In this document: positions 1 to 6,050 of the stretch, in pieces
Position numbering within the stretch: position 1 is the stretch's first letter
How the letters are laid out: each line of letters starts with the position of its first letter
DNA from: Actinomycetota bacterium
Lineage (GTDB): Bacteria; Actinomycetota; Actinomycetes; S36-B12; UBA5976
Assembly: GCA_947373075.1 (NCBI GenBank)
Contig: CANBWF010000066.1
Coordinates: forward strand, 1 to 7,467
Length of the DNA stretch: 7,467 nucleotides
Direction: 5' to 3'
Notes under the pieces: generated by a model
Seen by the model: only the letters and a program-made list of their open reading frames with translations
Told to the model about the DNA's origin: nothing
Database searches by the model: none
Position numbers and translations under genes: made by a program

Positions 1-577
1 TGGCGAGATTGATTTCGAACAGTCACTTCGTGAACGCGTTGCCATGCTTAAAGGACTGTCAGCCACTGCACTAACTGAGGTGCTCGGCGACATCACTTTC
101 ACGCCTGGTGCAAAGACTCTCACTCGCACACTTAATCGCATAGGTTTCCAAGTTGCCCTAGTTAGTGGTGGCTTTATTGAGGTTGTTAAACCACTTGCCG
201 ATTCACTAGGTGTTACCAATGTACGGGCAAACAAATTGGCCGTAGCCGATGGACTATTGACCGGCGAATTAGATGGTCCAATCATCGATCGTCAAGCAAA
301 AGCTACTGCGCTTCGTGAATTCGCTGCGCATTACGGCATTCCAATGTCACGCACTATTGCTATTGGCGATGGAGCAAACGACTTAGACATGCTTAACGAG
401 GCTGCGCTCGGCATTGCCTTCAACGCAAAACCGTTTGTGCGCGACGCGGCACATGCTTCTGTGAATACACCGTATTTGGATACTGTGCTTTATGTATTAG
501 GTATCACGCGGGAACAGATTGAACGCTCAGATGCCGCCGAGGGTATCGAAACGCCCTCGCCTGCAATTCCACAATAG
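1..577 (+). CDS. serB: Phosphoserine phosphatase SerB, 3' part (5' end outside window)
   Basis: This is a HAD-superfamily phosphatase that hydrolyses O-phosphoserine to serine in the last step of serine synthesis, in the cytoplasm. The reading frame is open from base 2, so the gene begins upstream; about 191 residues are visible. The first residues (GEIDFEQSLRERV) match the SerB segment that follows the catalytic DxDxT motif, which must lie outside the window. HAD motif II (VSGGF, Ser at about 55), the motif III lysine (about 100) and the Mg-binding GDGANDLDML (from about 122) are all present, as is the KP near the C-terminus. An internal ATG at 44 is not the start, because conserved SerB sequence continues upstream of it. 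The C-terminus carries a short non-conserved tail. It converges with the next gene with only 9 nt between stop codons. An N-terminal ACT domain, as in mycobacterial SerB2, cannot be judged from here. Confidence 0.93.
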   Translation, partial: GEIDFEQSLRERVAMLKGLSATALTEVLGDITFTPGAKTLTRTLNRIGFQVALVSGGFIEVVKPLADSLGVTNVRANKLAVADGLLTGELDGPIIDRQAKATALREFAAHYGIPMSRTIAIGDGANDLDMLNEAALGIAFNAKPFVRDAAHASVNTPYLDTVLYVLGITREQIERSDAAEGIETPSPAIPQ

Positions 578-586
578 TCACTTGCA

Positions 587-952
587 CTAATCAGTTTCTG
601 GATACTCAGGCGGTTCTAGTCGTTTTAGATAAGACCGCCAGGCAGTTAACCCGGCATCATCACCAGAATCAACAATCGGATCGGAATGTTCGTCAGCGAC
701 GGATGTTTGATCGGAGTTTTGTACATCCTTGCCTTGTCGATAAAGCTTGCGCCACATCCATACCGCCAACAAGGCAAATATTGGCCATTGAATTGCATAA
801 CCTGCACTTCGATTATGGCCATCGATAGCCCTTAAATATTCAACTCGTGCAAGCACCAAACAAAGTACAACTGCGGAAATTGCAGTTAAATGTAACCGAA
901 AACTTTTGCGCTGCTTTCTTGAATTATCACTCACTTCTGAGGACTCATTCAT
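587..952 (-). CDS. Small two-helix membrane protein of unknown function, downstream of ctaG
   Basis: The product is a 121-residue protein that I can place in no named family with certainty. It has a charged cytoplasmic-type N-terminus, a hydrophobic helix at about 20-37, a short polar loop containing YLRAIDGHNRS, a second helix at about 52-68 containing QWPIFALLAVWMWRKL, then an acidic tail ending in WRSYLKRLEPPEYPETD. The layout (two helices, a WP motif in the second, a YLxxL near the C-terminus) recalls small conserved actinobacterial membrane proteins of unknown function; this is from memory. The frame could begin at TTG 958, but the ATG at 952 is preferred because a GGAAG ribosome site lies 9 nt upstream of it and only 3 nt from the TTG. 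It overlaps the ctaG stop by 8 nt, so the two are probably translationally coupled. A role beside CtaG in oxidase assembly is only an inference from position. Confidence 0.72.
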   Translation of the reverse strand: MNESSEVSDNSRKQRKSFRLHLTAISAVVLCLVLARVEYLRAIDGHNRSAGYAIQWPIFALLAVWMWRKLYRQGKDVQNSDQTSVADEHSDPIVDSGDDAGLTAWRSYLKRLEPPEYPETD

Positions 953-1820
953 CAGCAACTACTTCCAATGCATTAGAACTAGCCGAAACTTCACTTGCAA
1001 ACTTTTCCGACCTAAACCACATTGATGCGGCCAATGCAATCCACACTGAATCAATAACCATGCTGAAGGCCCAAAGCAAACTGCCAGCTATTTGCTGATC
1101 CACAAGAGGACTCGGGCCAAACCCTGGACCCATATCCATACCTGGCATTTGTTGGTGACTAATTATTAGTTCTTGGTGTGCATAGATAAAAAACCCAGAC
1201 ATAGTTTCTGGAGCCATCATGGCCATAAGCGAAACGATTCGCATGCTTGGACTTAATCGATTAGCGCACGGGTTATCACCAAAAATTGGATAGTAGTAAA
1301 TGATGCCAACAACTAGGTAAAGCGGTATCTCGAAAAATGTGTGAAATGCCCAACTATCCATTGCCATCGCATGAACGCCCGTGAAGTGAACGCTGATCAG
1401 CACAAATACGTACAAAATCCAGGAGGTTATCGCATTAGTTAGACCCTGCCAGATTCTTGAGTTGAAAAATGAGCTTGCTAGCCGAACAGCTGTGGAATTC
1501 TCACTGCCGCTGGCCACTAGCAGTTTCACGGGATTGCTCATTACAACCAACGGAGCGACCACCATCATCAATGTGAGATGCTGCACCATGTGACACCAGA
1601 AAAAAACTGTTGCGTACTGCCCTATCGGTCCTTGCGTAACCAAAAGTGTTAGTGATACTGCAACCGAGAATGCCAAAGTGCACTTACGGTTCCAAGGGTC
1701 TCCAGTTCTCATGTTGAATCTCTTGGTGCCCAGCCAATAAAGAATTGAAAAAATACTGAGGAAGAGCAACCAAAATAGCGAATAGAAACGCCCGCTTAGA
1801 AAAATTTCTAGAGCATCCAT
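945..1820 (-). CDS. ctaG: Cytochrome c oxidase assembly / copper delivery membrane protein, CtaG (caa3_CtaG) family
   Basis: The product is a 291-residue polytopic membrane protein of the caa3-type CtaG family, which is linked to copper insertion into cytochrome oxidases; it is unrelated to the Cox11-type proteins also called CtaG. About seven hydrophobic segments are visible, the first at 12-31. Family marks include WCHMVQHL (76-82), with two His in a helix, His150 and His160 in or near membrane segments, the MMAPETMSGFFIY stretch (201-213) and DQQIAGSLLW (241-250). A loop at 221-232 has Met225, Met228 and Met230 with His222, a Met-rich arrangement typical of copper handling. ATG 1820 is bounded by an in-frame TAG only three sense codons upstream, although no clear Shine-Dalgarno precedes it. 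It is divergent from the oxidase operon and probably shares its control region, which agrees with a copper supply role for that oxidase. Confidence 0.88.
   Translation of the reverse strand: MDALEIFLSGRFYSLFWLLFLSIFSILYWLGTKRFNMRTGDPWNRKCTLAFSVAVSLTLLVTQGPIGQYATVFFWCHMVQHLTLMMVVAPLVVMSNPVKLLVASGSENSTAVRLASSFFNSRIWQGLTNAITSWILYVFVLISVHFTGVHAMAMDSWAFHTFFEIPLYLVVGIIYYYPIFGDNPCANRLSPSMRIVSLMAMMAPETMSGFFIYAHQELIISHQQMPGMDMGPGFGPSPLVDQQIAGSLLWAFSMVIDSVWIALAASMWFRSEKFASEVSASSNALEVVADE
962..966 (-). promoter_or_regulatory. Ribosome binding site GGAAG for the small membrane protein
   Basis: GGAAG on the minus strand lies inside the 3' end of ctaG, 9 nt before ATG 952. This spacing favours the ATG over the TTG at 958, which would leave only 3 nt. 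Confidence 0.5.
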
Positions 1821-1936
1821 AAGGGAAGTCTAAGCAAACTACAAGATTTCTACTGTTATTCCCGCGAATTAACAGAAAAACGACATGCAAGGTAATAGAG
1901 TGCCAATAACCAACAAAGAAGTTGGTGAAGGTAGGG
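1821..1936. promoter_or_regulatory. Divergent control region between ctaG and the oxidase operon
   Basis: This 116-bp AT-rich gap between two divergent start codons must hold the promoters for both transcription units unless the genes are read from outside. For the plus strand, TTAACA (1869-1874) and TAATAG (1893-1898), 18 nt apart, are a possible but weak sigma-70-like pair. For the minus strand, TAGAAA around 1847-1852 is a possible -10 element. Neither is convincing. A perfect inverted repeat at 1853-1875 overlaps the candidate plus-strand -35 element. Confidence 0.45.
1853..1875. repeat. Inverted repeat CTGTTA-N11-TAACAG, candidate operator
   Basis: CTGTTA at 1853-1858 and TAACAG at 1870-1875 are perfect reverse complements separated by 11 nt. 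TTC and GAA continue the pairing inward if one T is bulged, so a hairpin of about 9 bp with a 4-nt loop is possible. The site lies 32 bp upstream of the ctaG start and about 60 bp upstream of the cupredoxin start, where it could serve one regulator controlling both directions. I do not recognise it as a known copper-regulator site. Confidence 0.35.
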
Positions 1937-2638
1937 ATGGTGCCCGTGAACAAAGCACTGCGAACACTCGGTGTTATCGCTATTGGATCTCTAGTGGTTA
2001 GCCTCTGTGTAGTTCTCGCTATGGGCGTAAGTAAACCCCCATCGATTTTGAAGGCAATCCAGAATGGCAAAGCGCAAACGCCAGAAGGACTGCTACCCGC
2101 AGCTCACATGGAGATAAGCATTTGGCCAGACAGTATGCAAGGTATGCACGGCGCACATGGTGGAGCGCATCCTGACTTTGTTAGCTACGGACCTACTTCT
2201 CACTTCCAGGTACCAGCACATTCAGTCGTAACAATAACTTTCAAGCAATACGACTCCGGTGAAAAAATTTGGAACCCATATTTTGCGAAAGTTCATGGAA
2301 CTGTAGATGGCAGCATGACACTTGATGGCAAAAAAGTTACTGGAATAGATCCAAACGCTGTCGGCCACACATTCACAGTGCATGGCATGAATACTGGCCA
2401 GCCAGACATGTTCCTAAGTATTCCGTTACCTCCAACCGATGAAGAATCTGAACCAGAACCCAATGGATATGCGAAACCGCACATTATTACCGCTACTTTC
2501 ATCACTGGTGCAGCCGGTCAATACATCTGGAACTGCGAATACCCGTGCGGGGATGGCTCATACGCCAAGTTTGGTAACGCTATGAGTACTGGTGGCTACA
2601 TGTCTGGAATCTTTGATGTGGTTGATGCAAATGCTTAG
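1937..2638 (+). CDS. Membrane-anchored cupredoxin-like protein (COX2-like periplasmic domain), first gene of the oxidase operon
   Basis: The product has about 233 residues: one N-terminal membrane anchor or signal (about 9-30) and an exported beta-rich domain. A Met/His-rich stretch lies at 67-78 (Met67, Met70, His71, His74, His78). Further on, GHTFTVHGM (His144, His149, Met151) resembles the first ligand strand of cupredoxins, and WNCEYPCGDGS (Cys200, Cys204) resembles the CuA loop of subunit II, followed by Met216 and a final GIFDVV strand. The Cys-x3-Cys spacing matches CuA, but Ser replaces the second CuA His and Met is shifted, so the site is not canonical CuA. It may be an extra oxidase subunit, an electron-carrying copper protein or a copper chaperone. 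The start is uncertain: TTG 1922, ATG 1937, GTG 1940 and GTG 1946 are all in frame; GAAGG at 1927-1931 suits ATG 1937, and AGGG at 1933-1936 suits GTG 1946. It overlaps the next gene by 8 nt. Confidence 0.75.
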   Translation: MVPVNKALRTLGVIAIGSLVVSLCVVLAMGVSKPPSILKAIQNGKAQTPEGLLPAAHMEISIWPDSMQGMHGAHGGAHPDFVSYGPTSHFQVPAHSVVTITFKQYDSGEKIWNPYFAKVHGTVDGSMTLDGKKVTGIDPNAVGHTFTVHGMNTGQPDMFLSIPLPPTDEESEPEPNGYAKPHIITATFITGAAGQYIWNCEYPCGDGSYAKFGNAMSTGGYMSGIFDVVDANA

Positions 2639-3434
2639 TGAAACAGGTGAAGACACCACAAAACAATCAGGTAACCGAGTCAGTTCATTCCTATCCCGTA
2701 GAGATGTGCAACAAGCAATTAGAGCTTGGGTATTTTGGGCGGTAACCCTTGGCGGACTGGGCTACCTATTTATTCCGCACCTAATGGCCGACTCTGCTTC
2801 AAAAACAATGGACATTGTTAAAAGCACATTCATGGCTTTTTACTACACATCGGTACCAGTTGCCGCTGTTGTACTAGCGATCGCAACTCAAACAGTTCTG
2901 CACAATCGTCACACTGGCACAGCCCCACCACCAGATGACAATCCCGCTATAGAAACAAACCAGATGGCAAACATTGTTTGGGTAGTGATTTCTTCTGCAC
3001 TATGCGTATTCCTTTTGGTTTGGGGCCTTGTCGTTGACAACGTAGTTGCTGAACCTTCTCGAGCTGCGAATGCCACAGTTGTAAACGTGACAGGACAGCA
3101 ATGGATCTGGACCTTCAACTATCCAGACGCACATAAAGACACCAGCGAACTTTACCTACCAGTTGATCAACCAGTCATCTTCAAAGTTCAATCAAAAGAT
3201 GTAACCCATGCATTCTGGATTGTGCAGATGGGCATCAAGATAAACGCAAATCGTGGCGAGATTACAGAAACAGCGGTAACTCCCAACAAGATCGGCGTTT
3301 TTGATGTTAGGTGCGCTGAACTCTGCGGACTTCTTCATGCTCACATGCAAACCCGAGTACATGTTGTATCAAAAGCAGACTACGAAAAGTGGCTAGCGAA
3401 CCAAGGGAGCGTTGAACAATGGCCAGCGAGCTAA
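2631..3434 (+). CDS. ctaC: Cytochrome c oxidase subunit II (CuA protein)
   Basis: This is oxidase subunit II, which takes electrons from the donor through the binuclear CuA centre and passes them to subunit I. With start ATG 2631 it has 267 residues. Three hydrophobic segments lie at about 32-51, 70-90 and 112-135. The first could be an uncleaved anchor or signal; no lipobox is visible. The conserved aromatic strand QQWIWTFNYP lies at 156-165. All CuA ligands are present: His193 in THAFW, then CAELCGLLHAHM with Cys228, Glu230, Cys232, His236 and Met239. There is no CxxCH, so it is not a caa3-type haem fusion. The frame is open back to GTG 2592, with ATGs also at 2616 and 2625. I chose 2631 because it gives the smallest overlap (8 nt) with the preceding stop, consistent with translational coupling; none of the candidates has a strong Shine-Dalgarno. 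Confidence 0.93.
   Translation: MLSETGEDTTKQSGNRVSSFLSRRDVQQAIRAWVFWAVTLGGLGYLFIPHLMADSASKTMDIVKSTFMAFYYTSVPVAAVVLAIATQTVLHNRHTGTAPPPDDNPAIETNQMANIVWVVISSALCVFLLVWGLVVDNVVAEPSRAANATVVNVTGQQWIWTFNYPDAHKDTSELYLPVDQPVIFKVQSKDVTHAFWIVQMGIKINANRGEITETAVTPNKIGVFDVRCAELCGLLHAHMQTRVHVVSKADYEKWLANQGSVEQWPAS
3403..3409 (+). promoter_or_regulatory. Ribosome binding site AAGGGAG for ctaD
   Basis: AAGGGAG lies within the 3' coding end of ctaC, 9 nt before ATG 3419. It fixes the ctaD start inside ctaC, giving a 16-nt gene overlap. Confidence 0.7.
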
Positions 3435-5299
3435 TCACCGAAGATCGCACTCGTCACTCCGCCAAAAAATCGGTTGGCATAATTCGACATTTGAACCTCG
3501 GCACTGCGGTAATAGTTGGCGCTCTATTGGCAGTAACAGTCAACCGAATCGCGACCAAACTCATTATCGAAGGTGATGAAACATGGCGCCGGCACGATCA
3601 AATCGTCATGGCAACCATGCTTGCCTGGTTTATCGGATTCATGATCGGTATTGGCGCACTAGTTGGACCAACGAGATGGTTCTTTGGCAAAGATTTAAAC
3701 CATGATGAAGCTATGTTCCTTGCTGGCAAGGATATGGGCATCAAGCGTTACTTTAGGTACACAACCGATCACAAAGTCGTTGGTATCCAATATCTGATTT
3801 TGACGATTGCATTATTTTTCATCGGTGGCGTCTTGGCCATGCTTATCCGAACCAATCTTGGTCATGAAAGTGGCGGTTTAATCCCGCCACAGGTTTACAA
3901 CTCAATCGTCGGTTTTCACGGCCTAATCATGATTATCGCCACCATCATCATGATTACCGGACCATTCGGTAACTTCATCTTGCCAATCATGATTGGCGCT
4001 CGGGACATGGCTTTCCCCCGCCTAAATGCACTTAGCTTCTGGCTATTGATTTCGATTCTGCCAATCTTGGCAGCCACAATTGCGCTTGGCGGAATCCCGA
4101 TGGGCTGGTCTGGCTACAACCCACTTGCTGACCAGGGCCCACTTGGTGTCGACTCGTACATTTTCACGATCGTTATCTTTGCTATTTCCAGCGCTGTTGC
4201 CGGCGCAAACATTACAACCACAGCCATGAAGATGCGGGCGCGAGGCATGAACTGGTCTCGAACCCCACTTTTCGTATTCGGCACGGTAGCCAGTGTGGCA
4301 CTGGCCCTACCAGCTTTCCCAGTGTTCATGCTTTCACAGGTTATGTCGGCCATGGATCGCGCTTTCGGGGCCAACTTCTTCAACCCAGAATTCGGTGGCA
4401 GTGCCTGGCTGTATGAAAACCTGTTCTGGATTATGGGCCACCCTGAGGTCTACGTAATCCTGATTCCTGCTGTTGTGGCAATCATGGAAATAACCCCAGT
4501 GTTTGCGCGTAAGCCACTATTTAGTTTCAACATGGCGATAGTTGGAATCTTCGGCATCGTTGGTCTAAGTATTTTTGTTTGGGCACACCACATGTACATT
4601 TCAGGCTGGGCACCACTTCTTAATGGACCGTTCATGCTCACAACAGAGTTAATCTCCATTCCAACTGGCTTATTGTTCTTAGTTATCTTGGGCACGATTT
4701 GGCGTGGCAGTGTGTGGACTCGCCTACCGATGCTTTCGGTTTACGCACTGCTATTCAACTTCATCATTGGTGGCGTTACTGGCATTTTCCTTTCAGATGT
4801 TCCAGAGGACGCAGCTTTACATGGATCGATGTTCGTGACTGCTCACTTCCATTACACCTTGATGGGCGCTGGACTAACCGGTGCACTGGGCGCACTCGCC
4901 TACTGGTTCCCGAAAATGACTGGACGGATGCTCGACGAGAAGCTCGGTCGGATTTCCTTCTGGCTTGTGCAGATTGGTTTCACCGTTACCTTCTTTGGAA
5001 TGTTCGCAGTTGGACTTGAAGGTCAACCGCGCCGCGTTGAGGCTTATGACATCATCTTCAAAAATGGCAACCTCATTTCAACTATGGGTGCTTACACAAT
5101 TTTCATCGGAATGTTGATTTTGCTTGCTGCAGTCATCACCTCATGGCGCAACGGTGAAATCGCTGGTTCAAATCCGTGGGGCGCACAAACACTCGAGTGG
5201 ATGACACCAACACCGGTTCCACTAGAGAATTTTGAGGTTCTCCCGGTAGTCACAACAAACCCTTACCAATACGGCATCAAACAAGAAACATCGAGCTGA
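3419..5299 (+). CDS. ctaD: Cytochrome c oxidase subunit I, divergent A-type haem-copper oxidase with N-terminal extension
   Basis: This is the catalytic subunit that reduces O2 to water. It has 626 residues, longer than usual for CtaD. Haem and copper ligands are intact: His167 and His478 (low-spin haem), His476 (haem a3), and His341, His390 and His391 (CuB). HPEVY (341-345) carries the A1-type Glu343 and the crosslink Tyr345. D-channel residues Asn185, Asp196 and Asn203 and the propionate arginines Arg538/Arg539 are present. Against Rhodobacter subunit I, the region from 341 to 539 aligns without gaps by eye. There the K-channel Lys362 position is Leu419, Met353 is Glu410, and the Mg-site His411-Asp412 is His468-Gly469. 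About 110 residues precede the usual TTDHK start, with two extra membrane helices at about 28-50 and 61-90. The C-terminus (EWMTPTPVPLENFEVLP) is normal. A good ribosome site supports ATG 3419. Confidence 0.96.
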   Translation: MASELITEDRTRHSAKKSVGIIRHLNLGTAVIVGALLAVTVNRIATKLIIEGDETWRRHDQIVMATMLAWFIGFMIGIGALVGPTRWFFGKDLNHDEAMFLAGKDMGIKRYFRYTTDHKVVGIQYLILTIALFFIGGVLAMLIRTNLGHESGGLIPPQVYNSIVGFHGLIMIIATIIMITGPFGNFILPIMIGARDMAFPRLNALSFWLLISILPILAATIALGGIPMGWSGYNPLADQGPLGVDSYIFTIVIFAISSAVAGANITTTAMKMRARGMNWSRTPLFVFGTVASVALALPAFPVFMLSQVMSAMDRAFGANFFNPEFGGSAWLYENLFWIMGHPEVYVILIPAVVAIMEITPVFARKPLFSFNMAIVGIFGIVGLSIFVWAHHMYISGWAPLLNGPFMLTTELISIPTGLLFLVILGTIWRGSVWTRLPMLSVYALLFNFIIGGVTGIFLSDVPEDAALHGSMFVTAHFHYTLMGAGLTGALGALAYWFPKMTGRMLDEKLGRISFWLVQIGFTVTFFGMFAVGLEGQPRRVEAYDIIFKNGNLISTMGAYTIFIGMLILLAAVITSWRNGEIAGSNPWGAQTLEWMTPTPVPLENFEVLPVVTTNPYQYGIKQETSS

Positions 5300-5301
5300 G
5301 G
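5298..5301 (+). promoter_or_regulatory. Ribosome binding site GAGG for ctaE
   Basis: GAGG overlaps the ctaD stop codon (TGA 5297-5299) and lies 5 nt before ATG 5307. This supports the start and coupled translation of ctaE. Confidence 0.6.
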
Positions 5302-5306
5302 TATTT

Positions 5307-5900
5307 ATGACAACTCCAACACATGAAGTGATGCATCACGAGTCTGCCGCTACTGTCGGTGTACGGGATCGCCAAGGCGTACTACTCCTCGTTCTAGCAG
5401 ATGCTGCATTCGCACTCTCCGTTGTTTTCTCATACTTCTATCTAAGAATGGGAAACACTCAGAACGGCTGGATTCCAGTTGATGGAGCCACAGCCGACAA
5501 GATGAATGGCTGGATTGTTGTCGGCGCATTAATTGCTTCCGCATTGCTATTTAGGTTGGGCTACCAGGCAACAGTTCTGAGTAACAAGGGCAAATCGCTT
5601 GCCTGCTATTCACTTGCTGGTATCGCATTGCTCGTATCTATTTGGATTCAACTGCAGCAGATTCTGCACATCCCATTTGGGATTTCTGAAGGCACCTATT
5701 CATCTTGTTACTACCTAATTACCTATACAAATCTGATTCACCTAGTTCTCACTGCCTTCATTGTGTTGGGTATTGCCAACCGAGATCGCATGGATCTTTT
5801 CGATAGTGAAAAACATTGGCACCCGCTTGTAAGTAACATCTGGCTTAACTGGGTAGTTATTTCAGCAGCGCTCGGTGCGATTTGTACCATGTTTGTTTAG
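5307..5900 (+). CDS. ctaE: Cytochrome c oxidase subunit III, short five-helix form
   Basis: Subunit III binds subunit I and helps keep proton uptake active. This 197-residue protein has five hydrophobic segments (about 24-46, 68-86, 98-118, 131-154 and 175-196), the short form lacking the first two of the seven mitochondrial-type helices. Family marks are GVLLLVLADAAFALSVVFSYFYLR, where the usual SE pair in the first helix is Ala31-Asp32, the aromatic SYFYLR, NLIHLVL with His145, and the C-terminal WHPLVSNIWLNW, which corresponds to the usual WHF-x-D-x-xW. Similarity is looser than for subunits I and II, so recognition also rests on its place 7 nt after ctaD. It is the last gene of the operon, followed by a terminator about 105 nt downstream. 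Confidence 0.88.
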   Translation: MTTPTHEVMHHESAATVGVRDRQGVLLLVLADAAFALSVVFSYFYLRMGNTQNGWIPVDGATADKMNGWIVVGALIASALLFRLGYQATVLSNKGKSLACYSLAGIALLVSIWIQLQQILHIPFGISEGTYSSCYYLITYTNLIHLVLTAFIVLGIANRDRMDLFDSEKHWHPLVSNIWLNWVVISAALGAICTMFV

Positions 5901-6004
5901 TTACTCGACATCTCTTCCAAGATATTGTGAAACAAGCTCAACCGGAAGTCCCCTGCATTTATATCGATACAAGACGCTTAGAGAATCACAACGAAGCAGT
6001 CAAA

Positions 6005-6042
6005 TAAAAAAGGTCCGATGCAGACGCACCGGACCTTTTTTA
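6005..6042. terminator. Bidirectional rho-independent terminator between ctaE and fabI
   Basis: A 13-bp perfect stem consists of T, six A and GGTCCG at 6005-6017 pairing with CGGACC, six T and A at 6030-6042. It is followed inward by an A-C mismatch (6018/6029), TGC paired with GCA, and an AGAC loop (6022-6025). Because the stem base is A-rich on the left and T-rich on the right, each strand reads as a GC stem followed by a U tract. It therefore serves both the plus-strand oxidase operon and the minus-strand fabG-fabI operon. The stretch 5901-6004 before it holds nothing I can identify. Confidence 0.92.
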
Positions 6043-6050
6043 AAGTTAAA

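Noticed and set aside
44..46. ATG 44 as the start of serB
   Set aside because: Conserved SerB sequence continues in frame upstream to base 2, so the gene begins outside the window.
847..1098. Plus-strand open frame of 83 codons opposite ctaG and the small membrane gene
   Set aside because: It lies antisense to two supported genes, has no ribosome site of note, and its composition does not look like a real protein.
1684..2070. Minus-strand open frame of 128 codons spanning the ctaG start and the divergent region
   Set aside because: It overlaps the 5' end of ctaG in another frame and the cupredoxin gene on the opposite strand, has no recognisable domain, and its sequence looks like a shadow of the real genes.
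2592..2630. Longer N-terminus for ctaC from GTG 2592
   Set aside because: It would overlap the preceding gene by 47 nt and adds residues unlike a subunit II start; ATG 2631 gives a short overlap consistent with coupling.
3241..3362. Haem c motif (CxxCH) in subunit II that would make it a caa3-type fusion
   Set aside because: The only Cys-rich segment is the CuA loop CAELCGLLHAHM; no CxxCH occurs in the translated protein.
5901..6004. A possible small gene or RNA between ctaE and the terminator
   Set aside because: No convincing ribosome site, frame or structure was seen before the terminator hairpin; it is best read as a 3' untranslated region.
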